Of a DNA stretch of 14,640 bases, positions 10,601 through 14,640 are shown in pieces (position 1 is the stretch's first letter; each line of letters begins with the position of its first letter). The notes beneath the pieces were generated by a model. That model had not been told where the DNA came from, did not search any database, and was given only the letters and a program-made list of their open reading frames with translations. Both the position numbers and the translations under genes were made by a program. The stretch is from contig ONXP01000032.1 in NCBI GenBank assembly GCA_900321865.1, forward strand, positions 1 to 14,640, read 5' to 3'. Origin of the DNA: an uncultured Elusimicrobia bacterium. GTDB taxonomy: Bacteria > RUG730.

Positions 10601-13600
10601 AAATAGAAAAATATATAAATTTAATAATAAAACAAAATGTTTTATTATCTAAATTTAATGATTCTGATTCTGAAGATATCAATGATGATGTTAAAAAATC
10701 AATGGAGTTTTTAGTTAAGACTTCCTTGTTTGTTTCTATTATAACTGCTATAAATAGTTTTACAGAAAAAGACGATATCAAAAATCCATTAGTGGAAAAT
10801 ATTTTGCTATTACTCTTTCCAGGAGATGAAAATACTCAAATTCGTAAAGAACTTAAAGGTTTGTATGAAACAGGAATTATAAAAGACTTTTTCACTGGCA
10901 GGAATTTGCTTTTTGAAGTAAAAAATTTGTATGACTTATCTATTCAAAGAGATGTAATGCCAGTCGTATATATGAGTATAAAGCTCTTTAATTCTAATCT
11001 TTTAAAAGAAACAGAAGATACTAAAGAAGCTTTAAAAACTTTAATTTCAATGTTTTATAAAAATCAAAAAGCGTTTAAATTTATCGAAGATGATGAAGAC
11101 TTGGAATCTAAAAAACTAATTGATTTTATAAAAAAAGACTTTTTGGATAAAAAAGGGAGAGTTTTTTATTTTAAAGGAATAGAAGAAAGTATAGGGCTGG
11201 AAGATTTTAAGAAAATATTTGCATTGCATATCAAAGAAAGAGAGAAAGTTTTTTATAAGAAAGAAAAAGGCGAATTATTTATAAACAGCTTAGAATTTTT
11301 TAATTTTAAAAAAGAAGATTTAGACAATATAGAAAAAGATGATATAAAAGAAGACATTAATAACATTTTTAATGACATTGATGCTATTCATTTTCTAAGT
11401 GAACAATCGAGCCAGAAATTATCTAAAGAGCTGTTAAAAGAAAAAGAAAAAGAAAAAGGTATAATAAAAAAATTTAGAGATTTCATTTTTAAAGAAAAAG
11501 AAGAAGAAAAAGAAGAAGAAATTAATAATATCAGAAATAATATGTATATTTATTTAGGTAAATGCTATGTTCCTAGTAAACATAATTATAACGGAAAAAA
11601 TGAATATGTTATTTTTAATATGATGTATTTTTTGTTAAAACATTTGTTTGGTGAATATGAAAATAAAATAATAGGCGGCGGAAAATTAGAAATAATAGAT
11701 AATCTAAAAAAAATGTTTCCAGACAATATTAGAGAGATTGTTTTTTTAGATAAAGATGAAGAAGATAATACTTTAAACGTACATTATAACAAAGTTTTAA
11801 AACACTTGAAAAAAATATCTGACGAAATTGATAAAGATATTTCTGAAGAAAATAAAATTAATTATGAACAATTTGACTCTTTTAATGCCTTAGAATCGTT
11901 TTTTGATAATGCAAAGAAAGAAAACAAAGACATTGTTGTTATAGAAGATGAAAGTGGTATCGATTTTAACAACCTTTTGCAAGAAGACATAGTTGGAATA
12001 AACTTTGGAAAAACAAAAATTTTTGTTAATAGAAAAGATGCTGGAAAAATGGATTATTATAACAATGCCGAAAATGGAAAAGCAAAAGATATTATTATAG
12101 GCGAGAATATAGAACTTATTAAACAAAACTTACGACAAGAAATAATAATTAGTAAAGATAAAATATTAAATAGCATTAAAGATTTACGAACTATTGACGA
12201 AATACGAGAAAATATAAAAAACAATATGATTGTAATTTTTGGCAAATATTTTAGCGCTTTTGAAGGAGTTAATCTTGGACTATATGAAAACAAAGAATTT
12301 CTTTTATTAATGGATAAATATCTATCTACTTTAGTATCAATAAAAAATAAAATAAATAAAAATAAGAATGAATTTGCTGAAGATATTTTGCAAGAATCTT
12401 TTGTTACATTTTTAAATATAGATGGTGCTGAAAACGTTGTTATAAAAAAAGATTTGGGTATTGTTGCTAGATTTGGTCAAGAAGGCAATGAGTTTATTTT
12501 TAATTTAAGTAACGACAAAGAACTTGATTTTGATGGTTTATCATCTGATTTATGTTTAGATAATTTAAGAATTGCTCTTAAGGCTATGATTCGAGGTGAG
12601 AAAATAGAAGAAAAAAGTATTTTTGATATTGAAGAATCATCCCAAAATCAAATAAAGATTAGTTTGAATGAAAGGAATTACTCTTTTACGATTAAAGAAG
12701 GAGCTATTTTTGTAAATTTTGAAGATCCCAAACAAAATATTCATTCTATTTTAGGTAAACAATTTGTGTTTTTAAACCATTGTTCTATAAAATTAGAAGA
12801 ATTAAAAAAATTAGAAAAATCCTCCAGTGCATTGACTGATCAAACTGAATTTTTAAAAGAATTACTCAGTTTATCTGATGGTAATGTAAAATTAATTTTA
12901 AACGACTTTATTGAACGATTTAAACAGCAAGAACAGCGTTTAAAAGATATACAGCTTATACAGAAAGAAATAAATAAAAAAATATTAAAAAATATAGATA
13001 TCAGAGGAATAGGCGACAAAGACAAAGTGTTTAGTTTTTTGCAAGATGCTCCAATTGATATTTTTTCTGATAAAGTAGAAGATTTGTTAGGAATTAAATT
13101 TTTTGAAGGAATGCAGGGAAAATATAATGCAGCAGGTCCTTTGTTAATGGCTTTCTTTTCTTCTTTAATTGAAATAAGAGATTCTTTAAAAAATGAAAAA
13201 TTTTCAGACGATTTGATTAGAGATGCTTTCTTTGAATTTATTAATTCGGGTAATAAAATATCTTTTGAGGAAAGAGAAGGTTTAATAATTAATTTTGGCA
13301 AAGAGTTTACTAAATTTAATTATGTTCCTTCAAATTTAAAAGATATAAAAAACAAAAATGTAAAAGATTTTTTTGAAGGCAAAATAGCTTTTACATATCT
13401 AAAAGAAAATGATTTATCAGAAATGAAACAAATATGTTTAAATATTGTAAAGAATCTATGTAGTGAATTCATAGAAAACTGTTTCACCACTGTTGAAAAT
13501 AAAAATATAAATATGAAAGAGATAAATACAAATATTAAAGAAGATGAAAAAGAAGATGAAAATATTAACACTACAGTTATACAACATAAAGGTATGATTA

Positions 13601-14640
13601 AATTTGAAGAATCTATAAATAATAAAGATAAACAAACAAAACAAGAGTTCGAGACAAATACAAATATGAAAAATAAAGATATTAATGATGAAGAAGAAAT
13701 AATAATGGCAGAAAATATAAATATGAAAGAGATAAATACAAATATTAAAGAAGATGAAAAAGAAAATATTAAAGAAGATAAAAAAGAAGAAGATAAAAAA
13801 GAAGATGAAAATAAAAATATAATAGAAGGCAAAATTTCTGTAAATACTTCTTTCTTACGTGGGGGACAATCTGGAGTAAATTTATTTGGTAAAGAAATAA
13901 AACTTATTTCATATCTTATAGAAGGGTTTAAGGAAGTTGCGGACATGTTTAATAATTTGAAAAACAAAGCCATTGATAAATTGAAAATTTTAGCTACTAA
14001 ATTAGGAAAGGAATTTAAAGATAGGGACTGGAAGTTAGAGATAGCTGACGAAAAGATTATAGAGGCTCAAACTAAAATGGATAATAATGGAAAAGTAATA
14101 ACTAGAATTTCAAGGGGGCTATTAGATTTCTTATATAAAGCTAAAAAAGCGATGTCAGAAACTAATTATGAGTTGCTTTTATTAGAAATATTAGGGCACG
14201 AAAGAGGTGAAATGGAATTAGTTTTGAACAATATTTCTCAAGGAGAAGCTCATAACATAATGGTAAGAGAAGGCGGAATATTCCAGAGAAGTATTATTAA
14301 TGTTGCTAGTGAATTAGACGAGTTAAATAAAATCGAATATTCTAATATTAAAACTTTTGATAAAGAGATGTTAGATAAGGTAATGGAGCTTTTGGAAAAA
14401 GTAAAAAACACTCTTTCAATGAATGAAACTCAAATTTTTAAGATTTATCCTAATATTGAGAAAAAATTAATAAATAGCTCGCTCAAAAATAGTTTCAAAA
14501 ATAGAGAAATAGTGATAGATATTGATGGAAAAACTTTTGATGAGATAAAGCTTGAATTAAATTCATTAAAATTAGATGATAAGCTAGGCCTTGACATTGT
14601 GCTGGTGGGAGATGTTGAACAAGGATATATTGACAGCTTG
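1..14640 (+). CDS. Internal part of a giant multi-domain membrane protein with a glycosyltransferase-like module (both ends open)
   Basis: I translated frame 1 codon by codon across the window and met no stop in 4,880 codons. Neither start nor stop is present, so no start choice can be made. In DNA this AT-rich a random frame should stop about every 12 codons, so an open frame of this length must be selected. The product has a beta-rich N-terminal segment, one membrane helix, seven membrane hairpins, a family-2-like glycosyltransferase module (about residues 2640-2960) with its own membrane helices, three more hairpins, and long cytoplasmic Lys/Glu/Asn-rich regions. Many A-runs are crossed without a frameshift, and all Trp codons are TGG. 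The likely role, by inference, is glycan synthesis or export at the envelope. Coding certainty is very high; the function is a moderate-confidence inference from one module. I do not recognise a specific named gene. Confidence 0.97.
1651..1719 (+). other. Transmembrane helix 1 (about residues 551-573)
   Basis: Residues 551-573 form an uninterrupted hydrophobic run (ILLIVLGAVFGFLVILAII is its core). It is preceded by acidic residues (DDKTE) and followed by a basic cluster, SKKRKK, at 579-584. By the positive-inside rule the N-terminal side is outside and the C-terminal side cytoplasmic. It is a lone helix, unlike the later paired ones, so it fixes the topology of the whole protein. Confidence 0.85.
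1741..2160 (+). other. Charged, probably disordered cytoplasmic linker 1 (residues 581-720)
   Basis: The translation is dominated by Lys, Asn, Asp and Glu with almost no aromatic residues, and it directly follows the basic flank of membrane helix 1. It joins the outer beta-rich part to the first soluble cytoplasmic region. Its middle part recurs in a second linker near 13.6 kb. No fold or catalytic motif is visible, and its likely role is that of a spacer. Confidence 0.7.
1873..2022 (+). repeat. Dispersed in-frame linker repeat, copy A
   Basis: This stretch (residues 625-674) matches 13561-13695 in both DNA and protein. The best block is 1984-2022 against 13657-13695: 39 bases with one difference, encoding N-T-N-M-K-N-K-D-[VI]-N-D-E-E. 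The upstream part aligns as GMVKIGESI with GMIKFEESI and DKQT..QEF with DKQT.QEF, with a two-codon length difference. The copies lie 11,673 to 11,679 bases apart, a multiple of three at both ends. Confidence 0.9.
2161..3534 (+). other. Protein region: soluble cytoplasmic region I, function unrecognised (residues 721-1178)
   Basis: This is a mixed helix/strand segment with ordinary hydrophobic patterning, so it is probably folded. Notable parts are a Trp-containing stretch (SVSWTVNWNLVNKAF, 779-793; SEGFEWAKKFF, 800-810), a strand-rich part (residues about 860-925), an acidic Ser-rich insert (DLEDEEGSSFDSSTDNQD, 930-947), and a helical, Lys/Glu-rich C-terminal third that runs into the first membrane block. 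I see no P-loop, HExxH or other diagnostic motif, and I do not recognise a family. Its position between linker 1 and the hairpin block makes it cytoplasmic. Confidence 0.5.
3541..5142 (+). other. Membrane block A: about 14 helices as seven hairpins (residues 1181-1714)
   Basis: Hydrophobic segments pair into hairpins at about residues 1181-1231, 1251-1298, 1388-1430, 1446-1507, 1533-1581, 1607-1647 and 1664-1714. Within a pair the turn is short and Gly/Ser/Pro-rich. Between pairs lie basic loops such as WRISKKEK, WYSRRLVGK, KIAKSFMNR, IKKKNYK and KYKKSKRNK. An even helix count with basic loops on one side returns the chain to the cytoplasm each time. Hairpins 2 and 7 both open with aromatic/basic residues then a hydrophobic run (FRWQKFLRGILV, GFWKNLLSAALF), hinting at internal duplication. 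No transporter signature (ABC, MFS, RND) is recognisable. Helix count and borders are by eye and could be off by one or two. Confidence 0.75.
5161..6300 (+). other. Protein region: soluble cytoplasmic region II, function unrecognised (residues 1721-2100)
   Basis: It follows the basic end of membrane block A (KYKKSKRNK) and is therefore placed in the cytoplasm. Most of it looks alpha-helical, with regularly spaced Leu/Ile/Phe among Lys and Glu, for example residues 1761-1805 and 1925-2000. It carries a few Cys (KKCLDYC, residues 1943-1949) but no CxxC or other metal-site spacing. No known family is recognised. It ends where the strongly charged linker at 6301 begins. Confidence 0.45.
6301..6540 (+). 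repeat. Charged linker with tandem duplications (residues 2101-2180)
   Basis: A 20-codon unit is duplicated in tandem: NVNRSVEL at 6322-6345 and DLNKTTEL at 6382-6405 are 60 bases apart, with acidic/Lys-rich sequence between. Further on, a 9-base unit gagaaatta is repeated at 6454-6462 and 6463-6471, followed by the variant gagaaaata at 6472-6480, giving SEKLEKLEKIKKL. This Leu-spaced Lys/Glu run may form a short coiled coil. The stretch separates two folded cytoplasmic regions. Confidence 0.7.
6541..7917 (+). other. Protein region: soluble cytoplasmic region III, leads into the glycosyltransferase-like module (residues 2181-2639)
   Basis: It is a mixed alpha/beta region with hydrophobic strands such as KILIVNPGDINFI (2381-2393) and INIFSSVVIDN (2575-2585). 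In family-2 glycosyltransferases the first strand-Asp of the nucleotide site lies N-terminal to the DxD motif. The IFSSVVIDN strand ending in Asp2584 is the best candidate I can see, but this is tentative. A short sequence RSDIVGKQNLL (2281-2291) resembles RTDIAGKQTDL in the following module. The segment 2586-2640 is helical and Lys-rich. No independent family is recognised. Confidence 0.4.
7918..8880 (+). other. Protein module: divergent family-2/cyclic-glucan-synthase-like glycosyltransferase domain (residues 2640-2960)
   Basis: Several motifs appear in the order seen in GT2-type and NdvB/GT84-type synthases. EIEFYRESSNV (2663-2673) sits where cyclic glucan synthases have FYxxxR. GKQTDLN (2707-2713) matches the GKxxxLN step. 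YMFSSDND (2725-2732) is a strand ending in a DxD-type metal/UDP-sugar motif. GASFFLGKGM (2796-2805) resembles the G.(S)F.GKG segment, and VAEDFGQLL (2823-2831) the acceptor-site E/H-D. RKIHW...Q (2893-2902) stands in for the (Q/R)xxRW motif, with Arg replaced by His. Membrane helices follow at once, as in processive synthases, and the predicted topology is cytoplasmic. Known members polymerise sugars from UDP-sugar donors. Donor and product cannot be told here, and the altered last motif leaves activity open. Confidence 0.55.
8740..9330 (+). other. Membrane block B: channel-like helices attached to the glycosyltransferase-like module (residues 2914-3110)
   Basis: Two clear helices (about 2914-2933 and 2935-2957) follow the HW...Q motif. 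Next come an amphipathic stretch (YQDNYGTFKGLLKWIKDAI), a weaker hydrophobic segment (2982-3000) and a loop GHATFATRDKS (3003-3013). Two helices (3030-3047, 3049-3069) lead to LSWILGPYFYNPT and a further amphipathic hydrophobic stretch (3083-3110). Helix pair, interface helix, loop, helix pair is the general plan of processive sugar synthases, where a loop after the interface helix gates the active site. Equating GHATFATRDKS with that gating loop is inference. Exact helix number is uncertain. Confidence 0.55.
9391..9657 (+). other. Acidic cytoplasmic linker (residues 3131-3219)
   Basis: The stretch is rich in Glu, Asp, Asn and Gln (for example KEDDDENNISF, 3155-3165) and lies between membrane blocks B and C. 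It is probably flexible. Unlike the linkers at 1.9 and 13.6 kb it shows no obvious sequence repeat with them. Confidence 0.6.
9661..10227 (+). other. Membrane block C: six helices as three hairpins (residues 3221-3409)
   Basis: Helix pairs lie at about residues 3221-3243/3246-3274, 3307-3328/3331-3350 and 3356-3377/3382-3409. The cytoplasmic loops are basic (YARYYNKKDNKK, NITKNK, FKKWNKKSTK) and the turns short. The Gly/Leu/Val-rich style (GLLGLLFG, GIVIGLGVLAGAVAG, GLLGVGGIALF) is like that of block A. This suggests one hairpin module has been multiplied and split into two blocks around the glycosyltransferase-like part. No specific transporter family is recognised. Confidence 0.75.
10231..13500 (+). 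other. Protein region: long soluble cytoplasmic region IV, function unrecognised (residues 3411-4500)
   Basis: About 1,090 residues without a membrane helix follow the basic end of block C, so they are placed in the cytoplasm. The composition is Lys/Glu/Ile/Asn-rich with regular hydrophobic spacing, and most of it looks helical. Residues 4281-4328 (12841-12984) have Leu/Ile spacing suitable for a coiled coil (FLKELLSL, FIERFKQQEQRLKDIQLI). Strand-rich islands occur at about 3978-4010 and 4136-4150. A Lys/Glu run interrupts it at 11437-11520. There is no P-loop, kinase, HExxH or nuclease motif that I can see, and I recognise no family. Confidence 0.45.
11437..11520 (+). repeat. Lys/Glu low-complexity tract with simple tandem repeats
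   Basis: The bases run in gaaaaa units at 11437-11457 and aaagaagaagaa-like units at 11491-11520, separated by a short hydrophobic piece (IIKKFRDFIF). The protein reads KEKEKEK and then KEKEEEKEEE. Slippage in such tracts can change length in steps of one or two codons without breaking the frame. Confidence 0.7.
13502..13554 (+). repeat. Perfect 53-base direct repeat, first copy
   Basis: These 53 bases are identical to 13712-13764. The offset is 210 bases (70 codons), so both copies are read in the same frame and encode the same peptide, NINMKEINTNIKEDEKE. Complete identity, including third codon positions, points to a recent duplication or gene conversion. Confidence 0.95.
13561..13695 (+). 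repeat. Dispersed in-frame linker repeat, copy B
   Basis: This is the partner of 1873-2022, here at residues 4521-4565. It shares the GM[VI]K..ESI, DKQT and NTNMKNKD blocks, and is two codons shorter in the middle. It sits between the two copies of the 53-base direct repeat. Confidence 0.9.
13712..13764 (+). repeat. Perfect 53-base direct repeat, second copy
   Basis: Identical to 13502-13554, 210 bases downstream of it and in the same reading frame. After this copy the sequence continues as KEDKKEEDKKEDEN-type runs, whereas the first copy leads into the shared linker repeat. Confidence 0.95.
13849..14640 (+). other. Protein region: segment with a His/Glu cluster, continues beyond the window (residues 4617-4880)
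   Basis: After linker 2 the sequence becomes ordinary folded-type protein again. It opens with a Gly-containing part (FLRGGQSGVNLFGKEIKLI, 4619-4637) and amphipathic helices. A motif follows, ILGHERGEMEL (4730-4740) then QGEAHNIMV (4747-4755), with His4733, Glu4734, Glu4737, Glu4749 and His4751. The HE-x2-E...E-A-H layout could be a metal site, but it lacks the HExxH of classical zinc proteases. The window ends in a strand-like stretch, LGLDIVLVGDVEQGYI (4863-4878), with no stop codon. No family is assigned. Confidence 0.45.

Larger units (their letters stand above)
13501..13848 (+). other. Charged cytoplasmic linker 2, built from repeats (residues 4501-4616)
   Basis: The translation is almost only Lys, Glu, Asp, Asn, Ile and Thr, and probably disordered. 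It contains a copy of the sequence seen in linker 1, flanked by two identical 53-base repeats, and ends in short KEDKKEED-type runs. It separates region IV from the segment carrying the His/Glu cluster. It functions most likely as a spacer, and it looks like a site of repeat-driven growth. Confidence 0.75.

Noticed and set aside
11995-12015. GINFGKTK as a Walker A nucleotide-binding loop
   Set aside because: The motif needs four residues between the first Gly and GK[ST]. Here there are three, and no Walker B partner is evident.
13501-13848. CRISPR-like array from the spaced direct repeats
   Set aside because: There are only two perfect copies with a 157-base gap. They are in frame, coding and low-complexity, with no cas genes nearby.
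12840-13973. Antisense open frames over region IV and linker 2
   Set aside because: Same composition effect. The resemblance of the 13320-13973 antisense product to the one at 1554-2066 simply reflects the sense-strand linker repeat.
14194-14210. Classical zinc metallopeptidase (HExxH)
   Set aside because: The sequence is HERGE: the second His is replaced by Glu and the next His is 17 residues further on. It is kept only as a possible unusual metal cluster.

Overview
The whole window reads as one uninterrupted coding frame on the plus strand. Frame 1 (codons starting at base 1) has no stop codon in 4,880 codons. Neither the start nor the stop lies inside the window, so this is an internal slice of a giant protein of well over 4,880 residues. 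I see no second gene, RNA gene, promoter, terminator, mobile element or CRISPR array. The sequence is very AT-rich (about 27% GC by sampling lines). Its codons match that composition (AAA, GAA, AAT, GAT, ATA, AGA), and the product is rich in Lys, Asn, Glu, Asp and Ile. Every Trp is TGG, and no TGA, TAA or TAG occurs in frame, so nothing suggests a reassigned stop. The style (intronless, multi-domain, multi-membrane giant ORF) fits bacterial lineages known for giant genes. Omnitrophota is the best-known precedent that I recall, but the phylum cannot be fixed from this sequence, and an AT-rich microbial eukaryote is not formally excluded.

Layout by residue (residue n begins at base 3n-2). Residues 1-550 are a beta-rich segment with recurring Y/F-D-x-x-G-N turns, predicted to lie outside the cytoplasmic membrane. 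Residues 551-573 are a single membrane helix followed by a Lys/Arg cluster. Residues 581-720 are a charged linker. Residues 721-1178 are a soluble region. Residues 1181-1714 hold about fourteen membrane helices arranged as seven hairpins. Residues 1721-2639 are soluble and interrupted by a charged, tandemly duplicated linker. Residues 2640-2960 carry a set of motifs in the order expected of a processive family-2-like glycosyltransferase of the cyclic-glucan-synthase type. Membrane helices follow directly (2914-3108). An acidic linker (3131-3219), three more membrane hairpins (3221-3409) and a long soluble helical region (3411-4500) come next. A second charged linker (4501-4616) repeats the first one. 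The last segment (4617-4880) contains a His/Glu cluster.

Positive-inside reasoning gives a consistent topology: residues 1-550 outside, everything from 581 on cytoplasmic apart from short hairpin turns. This places the glycosyltransferase-like module where nucleotide sugars are available. The working model, which is inference, is a single-chain envelope machine that makes and perhaps exports a glycan, with a surface-exposed beta-rich part and a very large cytoplasmic body.

The two charged linkers share an in-frame repeat 11.7 kb apart, and the second also has a perfect 53-base direct repeat. These suggest that the gene has grown, or can rearrange, by recombination between linkers.
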